DNA from: Congeria kusceri
Lineage: Eukaryota; Mollusca; Bivalvia; Myida; Dreissenidae
NCBI GenBank assembly: GCA_027627225.1
Contig: CM051028.1
Span: 27,456,912-27,520,911 of the forward strand
Direction: 5' to 3'
DNA length: 64,000 nt
The notes beneath the pieces were generated by a model, which made no database searches, had not been told where the DNA came from, and saw nothing but the letters and a program-made list of their open reading frames with translations. Below, piece by piece: positions 35,930-47,803 of the stretch (positions are counted from its first letter, which is position 1; each line of letters opens with the position of its first letter). The position numbers were made by a program, and so were the translations under genes.

Positions 35930-36390
35930 ATAATTTGCTCACCTTTTTCATTGTTGTTAAGACCGATAACATAAAATATACAATACATTTAATTAATATT
36001 GAATTACGATTTGACAATGCAAACCCAAAACGCCTAGATCCGAATTGTACTGTTTACGAGACATACACACATATGCTATTTATATTTAGTATGCATATGG
36101 TGTTCATGTAAAACCCATGGTTAGCTAAAAAAAAAAAGCCAGCGAAAATTATGCTGACAATCACAACATCACGTCATCCGCCTGGAAAGCGTGGACGTAT
36201 TGACTGTTATTTAAAAAAATTGTAGCACAAAGAACTGTGAAATCTTTATTTTGGTACAAAAGTTTTGTAGTGCAAAACAAAATTTGCCGGTCATGTCCGT
36301 TGGACCGATGGTTTTCGGGAAGTCTGATCTTTAACAAAATTAGTTTAAAAACACACGCTTCCCATAAGTTCACTTATAGATAAACCAATC
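35930..36390. repeat. Unnamed dispersed repeat, copy 1
   Basis: Shares 'ctttttcattgttgttaa', 'catcacgtcatc', 'tggaaagcgtgg', and 'agaactgtgaaatctttat'-like stretches with 55670-56110. A part ('cacgacgtcacgttc', 'catggaaagcgtgcg') recurs at 38450-38600. The minus-strand frames of copies 1 and 2 also resemble each other, but without a known domain. Confidence 0.6.
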
Positions 36391-36424
36391 TCTACTTGTT
36401 AGGTACCAGTAAAGCAGTTCCACA

Positions 36425-39400
36425 ATGGGGACCAGAGTGTATGTAGGCCGAGTATCCAACCATGCGCGCGACAGAGATGTAGAGAAGTTCTTCAAAGGCT
36501 ATGGAAAGGTCAAAGACATCATGCTCAAGAATGGCTATTGCTTTGTGGTAAGTTGTTTGTTACGTACAGATAAAAGCTGAAAGACATCATGCTCAGGGTT
36601 CCCTCTGGCTTTTGAAAAGTTGTCGCCACTTTTTTTCCGCCAAATTTGAAAACTTGGAGCCAATTCGGCGTCGCACGTAAAAAAATTTGTTAGAGACGCT
36701 CAGGTGGCATAATATATATAAGTATACTATATATAACTTATATTTTCACGTATACTTATGCATTACTAATTATTCCTAATGAAAAATACAATAAATAAAC
36801 AAAACACCATATATCTCTTTATTCAATTTATTTCAATAACGTTCAATTTAGTAAGTAACAAAACAGCGTATTTCATATACAAATGCAGTAAAATATGTCC
36901 ATGGATCATAATACATGTTGTTGCAACAAGAAATATTTTAGCAATGCACCATAAATATGTGTATTAACATGATCAATAATTTTTTTAATAGACATTTAGC
37001 TATGCATGAATGTTACTATTTTACTTACAAATATGATACATATTAATACATACATACACATATAAATACAATGGCATAAATTAGGCAAGGCAAGGCACAC
37101 AGGAAAGGAACCTGAAAATATACAGAAGACATCAATCAGCAGCAATTCTATATATGTTATGTTCATAGACCAAAAGAATTCCAACTTCTAACAGTCTTTA
37201 AAATTTATGTTCACTGGAGAATTTTGAAGTTTGAGCATAGATGAAGAAGGGACGTTGTCATAATCTAACAAACATATTTTACAAGGAGTATTTACCTCTG
37301 AACTGGCCATGTTGACAAAGTTAATTTTCATTTTCAAATGCAACATTTCATACCGATTGTCGTAACAAACTGTTTAATTACAGACTTTTGTTTATTTAAT
37401 CATGAACGTCAACGTGTTTAAAACACTGCAAACTTGCGATGTTTTGATTTCTATTTATCCTTAGATATTGTCCTTAATCTGTTTCAAACATGGCACACTT
37501 CTATTAATTGCCGTTATTGACGACTGAAGAAAAAGCTGTTTGTTCTACATGCAATTAAAATGCCAATCTAATTGCCTTGGGCTATATTTAATTCATTCAT
37601 CAGTTGCATGTTATCACCTTACTGATCAGCGTTTTTCCTCTATATAAAGTTGGTACCGGAAAACGGTACCATTCCCAATCGGATTTTCTGACTATTTTTC
37701 CCAATTTGAAGTTAAAAAAATCCCAAATGTAAGAAAAAAATCCAAAAAGACCCTGAAAAGGTCGACGATGTTCCTGTATTTTACTTTAGTTTTACCCAAG
37801 CGTAAACCTCCACGCACAGCTGCACGGCCTTCCCCAGGCTGTTTTAGCGCCCCGGTGCCTGGGCGTTTAATTTTAACTTGAACATGTCCGGGGCGCCATA
37901 TATTAGTATTGCGCTTATAAACATCGCCCGAGGCACGTGTACTTTATCAATTAATTAGCTGTGTTGACTGCAGCAGACCGACAATTCCTGTTGTGAAAGC
38001 TAATCTCTTACGTCACAATGGCCGTTTTTCATTCGAGAAACATGTACACCCACTCTATAAAGTCAGTGAATGATCAAAGTGAGTGTCAATTCGCCGAAAA
38101 TTTTAACAATGAACCGTTATTTCTAAGCCGCAATCAATCACCCTGAAGCACCGCCATGTAGGCGGAGTTTCAACTGCAGTAAAATCGAAATGAGCCAACA
38201 GAAACGCTCAGTTTATCTTCGCTTTGGAATGACGTTATATCTGACCAATCAGCGCAGTTGGCATGTATCCACACACAAGTAACCTTATACGCGCGTCAAG
38301 CGTATTGTCCACCTAAAAAGTAAACAAGCTTTCGTATTTTATAATATGCACACTTGTTAATTTAAAAAATTCATAACTTTAAAAAATAAACAGCGAAAAA
38401 TCAATCTACCTAAGCCTACCCACTGTTACTGCTCAGTGTTGTAGTTTCGTAAACACAAGCGGTCTTGTTTATGTACATGTATGCCATGTAAAACCCGTGT
38501 TTTCTGCAAAAGAGCGCGAAATGTCTAATGACAACCACGACGTCACGTTCCACGCATGGAAAGCGTGCGTGTACCGACCATGTGCTTTCTAAATACAGGT
38601 CTTAACATTTGACGCGCGCAGGCACAACGTGCACGGGGAAATTATCCCGCCGTTTTTGCAAGAACAAAGCATGTATAATATACATGTATTTTAATCATGA
38701 TTCTTACAATGAGACTTTTTATTTTTAAAAGGCTAGAGGTATACCGTTTAAATGGTGATGTTTCGTCTATTTCATTTCGTTTAAACGTTTACAAAAAAAA
38801 TGAAAACGTGTTAGCCATAATTTTAAGAGCTTAAACGCACCAGATAACGTCATATGACACGTCGCAAAAAAAATTTTGACGTAGGGTCTGGGGGGCCTGA
38901 AAAAAAATTCTGGGTTACTGTTAACAGCTAGGGGAAGTAACATACTGTTTTTACATCTTTTATGACATTTCTTAATGAAAGTGATAAAATTCCTAATTTG
39001 GATGAAAATAACGCTAATTTTCCCAATTTGACCGGTACCGGTACCATTCCCAAAGTGGTGAGGAAAAATGCTGCTGATATGCATTCAGTTTCACGCTTCA
39101 GTTAATTCAATTGTTGTTTTGCATCAATAAAAATACATGCACAATAACTGCCGAGGTTAACCGAGAGAGCAAGACCGCTTAGGCTAAAATGTCGCTTACG
39201 TCATTTCAATAGTAAATAATTCGGACAAAGAACGCTGTCACCAGAAAAATCACCAAACTTGAAAAATTGTCGCCACTTTCAATTTTGTCGCATTTTGAGA
39301 CAGTGGCGATCGCCAGCGCGAACCCTGCATGCTCTAGAACGGCTATTGCTTTGTGGTAAGTTGTTTGTTACGTACAGATAAAAGCTGAAAATGGAGTATA

Positions 39401-42400
39401 TAGACTGTCCATTCCAAACATAGTGTTGGCATTCAGGGTAAATATTGAGCTAGTATACACTGAAATAGTGACAAGCTACATCTTTAGATGCAATATAGTG
39501 TTTTGCTACACCATGAAGTATCTGCTTGCGTTTCATTATCAGGAGTTCGAAGACGACAGAGATGCTGATGATGCTGTATATGAGCTGAATGGAAAAGAAC
39601 TGTGTGGAGAAAGGTATAATGATTCTTCATAACTTCTTTATTTTTTTGTTCAAAAATGTAGGGCCTATTTGGTCCCTTAAAACTACAAATAGATATGTTT
39701 TATTAACAAATCAAACTATGTAATGTTTTTTACATGTATTATTAACAAGTGTCAACATTTTTATTTAAACAAATTGTTAACTACAGGCAATAAAACAATA
39801 TAATAGAACTTTATTCATTAAAATGAAACAACAAAACATTTTTGATAAATTGGAACAAAAAGAAAAAGACGCTGAGGTTTATTTACTTAAACTTTCACTT
39901 TTGACAGATGCTATAAACTCTTGCTAACTTTCATTCAAATGTTGTCTCAGCCAAAGTGTTTGCATATAATCCGTGTTCAGTGATGATTTTTAAATAGCTA
40001 TTGTATTAATAAACACTAGTAGTTGTTTGTTTACTAAGTTTAACAAATGAAGACGTATGCCTGACGTGATCAGTGTATGCAATTCGTCAAGTTACACAGA
40101 TTCATCTTAATTCTTATAATTAGATATAATTCACATACCGGTAAATACAAATTATATTGCTTTCTTTTAATGTGTAGCAATTTATAAAAAAATGCGGGTG
40201 TTATACATCATGGTTAACCAAGCGATTGCATTATTAACATTTTTTTAACAGTGTATGTCACGTTTTTGAGTGTGTTGACAGCTGATTTAAAGATTTCACT
40301 TAGTCTGTGATTGGATAAAACACATTATTAACTTGCATTTGACTGATTATATTTATTCCTTGGTTTGCTTTATGAAATAAATATTACTAGCTTACAGTTA
40401 TAATTCAATGTTGCAGAAATACCCGGCCTTACATTTCCAAGAAGATGTGAAAATAGGGCTCATTTTCAAATAATTTCTGAAGTTTTAGTAGACATCTGCT
40501 ATTTAGGCTTCTGGTGATGGTAATGCTTACATAGTAATTGTTCTGATGGGTTAATCTGCTTGCCTAATGCAGGGTGGTGATTGAACATGCACGGGGGACC
40601 AGGAGGGACCGAGGTGGCTATGGCGGCGGTTACGGTGGTGGTGGTGGTGGTGGTGGTGGTGGTGGTGGATATGGAGGTGGGCGATCCTACAGGAGGGACC
40701 CTTCCTGGCTTAATAAGTAAGTTACAAACAGTTTGTCAGACTCTTATTGATTACAAACTCTTATCTGGGTCTTTTTATGCCCCTGGCATCTTGATGCGGG
40801 AGGCATATAGTGATTGTCCCGTCCTTCCGTCCGTCCTTGACAAGGTTAAGTAGATATTACCGTTTCATCTAGCACCAACACCGCTCACTACAACACTTGG
40901 ATACTTACACAGTTGTTGCTTATGACCATTCCCAATCAACACATATCACTCAACTTCACTTTGACCGTGACCTAATTTGAACTTACAATAATTCAAAAGT
41001 GCCATTTCTTGGTTAACTAGAATTTACCGTTTCGTCCAGCACCAACACCGCTTACTACAACACTTGGATATTTACACAGTTATTATTTATGACCGTTCCC
41101 ACTCAACCCATATCACCCAACCTCACTTTGATCTTGACCTTATTTGGACTAAGAATAATTCAAATGAGGTATTTCTTGGTTAACTAGAATTTACCGTTTC
41201 GTCTAGCACCGGCACCGCTTACTACAGCACTTGGATACTTACACTGCTGTTTTTGACCATTTCCAATCCAACGAAATGAACCAACCATACTTTGACCTTG
41301 ACCTAATTTGGACTTGAAATAATTCAAATGGGCTGTCCAGCACTAACCGGGGGTAAGTGTGTTTATCGAACACAGTGTCTTGTTTCTATTGAAAAGCTGT
41401 TTGTAAGCAACATAAGTTTACTGATTGAATTATCTCTATTTGAATGAAAAATGGATATTATTTTGTTAGCTTTTCTATGGATAGTATTTTGTTTGTTTTT
41501 CTAGGGATATTATTTTGTTTGTTTTTCCGAACATCTGCAATTGTTTGTAGCTTTTGAATGTTAGGAAGATAAAATAAGGTATGATAAAATATGTACCAGT
41601 CAGAATAATTGCAATCAAAACAAGTCACTTAGAAAGTTGCCAGTATTAAAGGAATTCGATTTGTACTTAAAAACGAGCACTTACTGTTAAATTCAAATCT
41701 TTATTTATGGGTCTAACTTTTCAATGTTTTACTATCACCTCTGTTCAACCATTGTTGTGTCCTGATCATATGTAGTACCATGGTGGTTTAGATTGTAACA
41801 AAAAGCATGAATCTGATGTTCCTCTTCCTGTAATTCAGAACTAGACGAACTGACGGCCTTGGCGCCTCGCGGTATGTAGACTATTAAATTCAAACAATTC
41901 CCCTACGTCTCTTGTCCGTGCTGCAATTTCAGGGGTCTTATGGTAGAGAACATTGCTGATTCTGCAGATATACATACTGGATTGCGGACCGGCTGTGGCG
42001 CATATTCTATGTAGTCGGATAAGGTGTTCTTAGCCTTAGCTAACGTGTCTTTGAATTTGTTTGTCTGATAGTGATTTCATCTTGTGTTGTGGTTTTTCAT
42101 TAACCACATGCATGTTTTGTGTTTGTATCGTTGCAGGTATGGAGCCCCAATTCGGACAGACTATCGTATCATAGTGGAGAACCTGTCTTCCAGAGCTAGT
42201 TGGCAGGTAGGTACAGCAGGGATATCAAAATTAATTGTTCCTGAACCATGAAATATCACTTGTCAGGGTTATTTTGAAGATGAAACGTGTGAAACTCACA
42301 GGCATAAAGCATTTCTTTTTTTTTTTAAACAGTGTGCCATAATTGTCTAGCAAGGGCAAACTAAAGTACTAAACTTGGTTTTACTATTCCAGATGAAAAT

Positions 42401-45400
42401 TTATATTTTGCTTGGATTTGTGCTAAGTGTCCAGTTATTTTCATGTTATTTTGATTGATCTTCATTTTAATTGTAATATGCTCTTAGTTGATCATTTTAA
42501 TTGTAATATGCTCTGGTCAACTATATACTCCCTGAATCTATGGCATGATTATTTAGATATTTTTGAATGCATTTGACCTTCAATTTCATGTGTTTTAGAG
42601 GAAAAAACGTTTCATGTAGTTTAAAAAAATACAGCAAAATTGTATTCTATTGCCTATATTCGTATGTGTGCCTACATTTTTTTGTCTAATCCTGAATGTA
42701 TTCGAGCGTATTAAGTACAATCAACATGTATTCCTAGGGAAGGGTGTAATTCAAGCATTATTGACGCATATTCTGTTGCTCTCTGTAGTCGAGTCTGGAT
42801 GTCCGTGAGTCAGTCTGATGTGATGAGGGGCCCTCGCTAGGGGCTAGAGCTGTCATTCTGAAGTGATGAGGGGCCCCACTAAGGGTTTGAGCTGTCAGTC
42901 TCGCGCCTATGTCAGCCAGAAGAGTGGCCGTCCCCACTTTGATGTGTGGTGTTCCATAGCCGCATGTGGTCACAGTTTGGACACTCCGTGATCATTTATA
43001 ATTGTACATCATTTACACCAAAGAATATTATTTAAATTATCTAAATATACATTTTTCTTCAAATTTGAATTTTTCTAGATGAATCGCTGTTATTTTTGCA
43101 AATCAAAATATTGTCTGTATGATATTGCTTTAGAAAAAAATTAGAAACATCTAAATTTTCAACACTTGCAGCATAATTTATAAGGTTTAACATTTAAATT
43201 GTTTGTCAGTATAAGCAAATCAAGTGTTTTTAATTTATATTTATAATTATTCACCACATCATTGAATCATTTTACTTTGAAATGTATGCAGAGGACAAGA
43301 ACAAACTGTGACTAATAAAGGGACATAATTATAATGACAAAGATGTCGGCCCACATAATAAAATCATGCTCGGAAAAACTGAAAATTCTTAGAAATCATT
43401 TTCAAAATCATGGTATTTATGTTATTGCAACATGTTTATAAAAATGTAACGACGATCAAAAGGACGAGGGCTCAGAAGTGTAGACGATGCTATAAGATGA
43501 ACAGGGGTTAAGGGAGATGAAAAATTGACGAGATGATGTTAAGTCCGCCGTCTCTAAGACGACTGATGAGTACTGGTAGTCTTGACGGGTGATGCTTGGT
43601 CTCTGTGTGATGTGGTCTGTAAGACGCAGATGAGATGGGGGCTCACCCTGGGCAGTGTTTCTGGTGCTCTGATGGGCTGTTTCTATTTTGATGACAGGCT
43701 CTTCTCATGTGTCAGTATAGGTAATGAACTGTCTTGATTCTTTCATTATACTAACGATGTTAAATGTTTATGTGAAAGGTTTTGCCCACTTGTAGATGCT
43801 GATGTTAATGCTGATCAGTAGTGCATAATGTATATTTTTATTTTCAGAGAGCCAAATCATGCCATTGTTTTTTAAATGAGGCATGTTGTGGGAAAACCGG
43901 GCTTAATGCATGTGCGTAGTGTCGTCCCGGATCAGTCTGTGCAGTCCACACAGGCTAATCCGGGATGGCACTTAACACCTACAGTGGATTTATGTTTAAA
44001 AGAGACTTTCTTGAAACAGAAAATACCATAAAAGTGGAAAGTTTTGTCCCGGACCAGCCTGTGCGGACTGCACAGGATGATCCGGAACAACATTTACGTA
44101 CATGCATTAGGCCTGGTTTTCGGTTTTTCCAAGCCACGCCACAAACGTTTATTAATATGCTCTCTTTATGCTGCCATTTTCATACACTAGTGGTATAGGA
44201 AATGGCTTTACGATAATATGCTTAAAATGTTGTGGGGTAATAAAAAAGAATTGTGAAAAAGACTGGCATTTAATGAAGACCTTAAGGTACATCGAGTTTC
44301 CCAAGCTGTGCAATTTTATGGTTATAAATTTACAAAAAAATTGGGCAGTACTGCTTCCGTTACATTACAATACATTATGAATATTTGTCGGATTAACTGT
44401 TTTGAAGCCAGACAACAATAAAACCAGAGACAGGAGCAACATTTATACATTTTCCAATGTCAGATTATTGCATTTTGCTCACAATAAATTTCAAATGGCT
44501 AAATGCATTATTATTTTCCCATATTTTTATTATCAGTTGGGTGGTCAATTTAAAGCATCTTAATCATATCAATCACATTTCTTTCTGCATATCATCATTA
44601 TGCAGTCCTTATACTATAAAATCATTTATTTGGCAGTGCTCGAATTTTCGAATATTTCGGAATCCTAACATAGCACGAATGTATTACCATGCGTAAATTG
44701 TTATTTTGCATGATTAAAAAAAATGTCAGTGGAGAAAAATGAAAACGTGCAAATTTAAGACTGCGCGAATTATAAATTTTCAAAAATGCGCAAAATGTAG
44801 ACACTGCAAAGCAAAATGATTTTACGGTATCATTTGTGTGACAGATTTTAAAGCTAGCAGTTTTCAGGGTTTATTGTGGACAGTATATAGAGAATAGTTG
44901 TAGACATATGGTACTTCTTGACTGAAAGGTAATGCCAGAAATTGCATTGCAGGATTTAAAAGACTACATGCGACAAGCAGGGGAGGTCACCTACGCTGAT
45001 GCTCACAAGCAACGGAAAAATGAAGGGCATGTATTCTACATAATTCTCAGAAAAAGTCAATCTTTAATCGTATAGTGAACTGTGTGATGTTTTTCCTATA
45101 GATTATCTTTAATTCATTGTCATTCATGTTCACTAGCTTGGTTTATATCAGTTAATATAAAATGGTGACACAATTATATTCTTACAAAACTGAGCTGCTT
45201 CCAAAATTGTAGCCATTGGCTATTTTGGCTTACATAGGCAGCTGCTTTTGATCTTCTAGTACACTTCTTCATAGGCATTAAGGTGGTTTTGTGTTAAAGT
45301 TGGATGTTTCTATTGTAAAAAAAATTTTTTCAGCGTTGTTGATTTTGCTACAAAGAGTGACATGAAGAGGGCCATAGAGAAGCTGGATGGTACGGATATC

Positions 45401-47803
45401 AATGGACGCAAGATTCGCATGATTGAGGACCGACCGAGTCAGCGACGTCGAAGGTCAGTGGTGTTAATATATTAAGAAGTAAGCAATAGGAAACTCCAGT
45501 TTGACCATTTGCAGATTTCAACAACACAGCACAGTATGGAAAACAAGTAACAAACGCAGAACAGACTCGCTTAAGGCTGTATGTATTATTTCCTGGTATT
45601 CATTGATCTGATCAATTTCTACAGTTTGAGTTATTAATTGGATGGGGGAACCGTCAGTTGTCTGCATTTCTGAGCCATTATAATGCAAACTTGCTTTATA
45701 TCTTCGATTCACAGTAGAAATTAATTCATAGTTATTCTTTTCGGGAGAAATGTGCATGCTTTATTAGGAAATGTGAATTTGATTTTTTTATTCTTGTAGT
45801 ATTATCAGGCGTCATATGCAGAGCAGTTTTGCCCCTTTTTTCTGCATACCAAAAGTACAGTCCTCAAAATATCCCACTTGCCCGAAGCCTGGGAGTAGTA
45901 CAATTCTATTCTGGCAATTTTGACCTGTCTGTCTGACAAGGCTGGTACAAGAGAGGAAAAATTTATGAAATTAAAAGTTTCATTGACCAAAACACCACAA
46001 TGTCCCAGTCTGCGTGAAAGACCTTCGGACCTCAGACATGCCTGAAAGACCTTCGGACCTCAGACATTGCCCATACAAATCCGTGAGGTCCGGGAAAAAC
46101 TGTCCGAATACTGGTCCTCGTGTCCGGTGAAAATTTCTGTCAAAAATATTTTGACAGCTATTGCTGTATCTGTTTCCACAATAGTCATAACGTCATACTT
46201 ATGGGTCACCAATTGTGTTGAAGAAGTTGAAGGGACTTTGACAAGGACAATTGAATTCATATCTATCTTGCAAAATTAACATGCTGATTGTAGTACCTTT
46301 AGTTAATATAGCACTCTCAAGTGTATATCGTTTTAGTTTTCTTCAAAGATATTATTTTTATCGTTTTTAAATGTTTCTTGAAAAAAATAAGTGGCCAGTA
46401 ATATTTTTTCCGGGCCAGTAATATTTGGGGCATTACCTGTCCGCTTTGCCAGTAATAAAGTCACGACTTTCGTGGAGACTGATGTCCAATATTTTTTCTC
46501 TAAATGTATCATCATCTGATTTTCTTTCATATGCCTGAAGACATGAACAACATTACAATCATTTGAAGTAATCTCTAGTTAAATTATTAATTATGCCCCC
46601 CTTCGAAGAAATGGGGGTATCTTGCTTTGCAACTGTCGGTCGGTCGGTAGGTCTGTCCTTAGGCCATTTAGTTTCCGCACGATATCTTGAGAACGCTTTG
46701 ACCTACGATCATGAAAGTTGGTACGCTGGTTACTTGGAAGGAAAGGAAGAACCCTATAAATATTGAGGTCAACAGGTCGAAGGTCACCGTTGCTAAATAT
46801 AAAAAAACAGGTTCCCCTCAATAACTTGAGAACGCATTGAAATATTTTAATGAAACTATACATAGATACCTTACATAGAGACCTCGCTTGGGATTGCATA
46901 TGGGGTGGGTGGGGTCAAGGTCACCGTTACTAAAAATAGAAAACGGTAGACCATTTCCTTTCTGCAAGATATCTTTAGAACGCTATGATCATGAAAGTTG
47001 GTACGCTGGTTACTTGTGAGGAAAGGAAGAACCCTATTAATTTTGAGGTCAACAGGTCAAAGGTCAAGGTCACCATTGCTAAAAATAGACAAACGGTTTC
47101 CCCTCAATAACTTGAGAACACATTGAGATATTTTAATGAAACTGTATACATAGATACCTTATATTGAGACCTCTCGTGGGATTGCATATGGGGTGGGTGG
47201 GGTCAAGGTCACCATTACTAAAAATAGAAAGACGTTTTCCTCTCAGTAACTTAAGAACGCATCGAGATATTTTAATGAAACTTCATACATAGATACCGTA
47301 TATTGAGACCTCGCTTGGGCTTGCATATTAAAAAAATTTCTTACCATTTGCACATATTCACAACTTGGCAGCAAGTCGGGGGGGCATACATGTTTTACAA
47401 ACATCTCTTGTTTCCGACAAGTTCTGGTGGATTTGGACAAGTTAAAATTGTGTGCTTTATGCCGGAATGGGCCAGTCCTTCCAAAACATTATTGTGAAGA
47501 CGGAATGTACAGTTGTTCCTTTTTGAAAATTACAGCAGATCACATTCGAGGAGTCACAGTCGCTCCAGAAGCCGCTCTCGCAGCCGCAGTCGCAGCAGGA
47601 GCAGGTCTCGTTCCCGACGCAGCTCACGCAGCAGATCCAGGTCAAGGTCACGCAGCGAGAATCGATCTAAGTCCCGATCCCGTTCCCGCTCGAAGTCCAG
47701 ATCCAGGTCAAAGTCAAGGTCGAAATCCAAATCTAAGTCCAAGTCCAAGTCAAAGTCTCCTGAGCGGAATGGGGATGAACAGATCCCTGCTGAGGAAGAT
47801 TGA
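36425..47803 (+). CDS. SR splicing factor, SRSF4/5/6 (B52/SRp55) type
   Basis: Coding exons: 36425-36547, 39543-39613, 40573-40716, 42137-42206, 44953-45026, 45334-45453 and 47536-47803. All phases match and give 289 residues. RRM1 has RNP2 RVYVGRV and RNP1 NGYCFVEF; a glycine-rich linker follows. RRM2 is the pseudo-RRM type with the signature SWQDLKD; the C-terminus is a long Arg-Ser domain changing to Lys-Ser and ending PAEED. Such proteins are nuclear, bind exonic enhancers and recruit the spliceosome (family knowledge). A 33-nt in-frame cassette exon candidate lies at 41839-41871. Exon 5 ends at a GC donor (GAAGG|GCATGT). Intron 1 holds a duplicated donor and a nested transposon; introns 3 and 6 hold repeats. 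The family call is secure, the exact paralogue is not. Confidence 0.93.
36592..39326. mobile_element. Transposon inserted in intron 1 of the SR gene, with a nested element
   Basis: Outer ends are inverted: CAGGGTTCCCTCTGGC at the left and, reverse-complemented from the right, CAGGGTTCGCGCTGGC. CATGCT flanks both sides. Inside, from about 37629 to 39074, a second pair of inverted ends (CAGCGTTTTTCCTC and CAGCATTTTTCCTC, with GGTACCATTCCCAA further in) is flanked by CTGAT. No transposase frame was found, so both are non-autonomous; hAT-like ends are my best guess. Confidence 0.65.
38450..38620. repeat. Unnamed dispersed repeat, partial copy
   Basis: Shares the 'acgacgtcacgtt', 'gcatggaaagcgtg' core with the repeats at 35930 and 55670; lies within the nested element of SR intron 1. 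Confidence 0.55.
40770..41345. repeat. Intronic ~150-bp tandem repeat, three copies
   Basis: Units beginning TACCGTTTCATCTAGCACC or TACCGTTTCGTCCAGCACC start at about 40859, 41025 and 41192. Each holds 'acacttggata', 'gacctaatttg'-like words. A related inverted copy lies at about 62750-62960 in a FEZ intron. Before the array is the 'tatgcccctggcatcttgatgcggg' head common to this family. Confidence 0.8.
41839..41871 (+). CDS. Candidate 33-nt cassette exon of the SR gene
   Basis: It lies between TGTAATTCAG and GTATGT. Included between exons 3 and 4, its 33 nt keep the frame and add [11 protein letters not shown] in the linker before RRM2, without a stop. Its basic, Arg-rich content fits the linker. 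No transcript evidence is available here. Confidence 0.55.
42780..43720 (+). other. Sequence blocks of unusual composition in SR intron 4
   Basis: Two GC-richer blocks stand out from AT-rich intron DNA. One is 42781-42975, with GTGATGAGGGGCCC at 42820 and 42862. The other is 43490-43700, dense in GATGA/GATGC words. A strong acceptor-like tract (TTGCTCTCTGTAG) ends at 42790. Possibilities are a regulated poison exon, common in SR genes, or C/D-box-like RNA (GTGATGA plus CTGA words). I cannot decide from sequence. Confidence 0.3.
43878..44142. mobile_element. GC-rich foldback MITE, full copy in SR intron 4
   Basis: Inverted ends with GGGAAAACCGGGCTTAATGC at the left and GCATTAGGCCTGGTTTTC at the right. 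It contains the paired palindromic words GTGCAGTCCACACAGGC and GTGCGGACTGCACAGG. Same family as at 29525, 60168 and 61411. Confidence 0.85.
45985..46470. repeat. Repeat fragment with short tandem duplication in SR intron 6
   Basis: AAAGACCTTCGGACCTCAGACAT occurs twice (46015-46070) and is followed by 'ggtccgggaaa', 'ccgggccagtaatatt' words that look like a decayed element. No coding frame. Confidence 0.4.
46592..47411 (+). mobile_element. Non-autonomous repeat with ~215-bp internal units, SR intron 6
   Basis: It opens with TGCCCCCCTTCGAAGAAATG, then units with 'gatcatgaaagttggtacgc', 'ggtcaaggtcaccgtt' and 'agacctcgcttgggattgc', and closes with 'ggggggcatacatgtttta'. Reverse-complement units are at 15811-16240. 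The plan of unique ends with tandem core is like the Helitron-like elements, but I see no CTRR hairpin. Confidence 0.6.
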
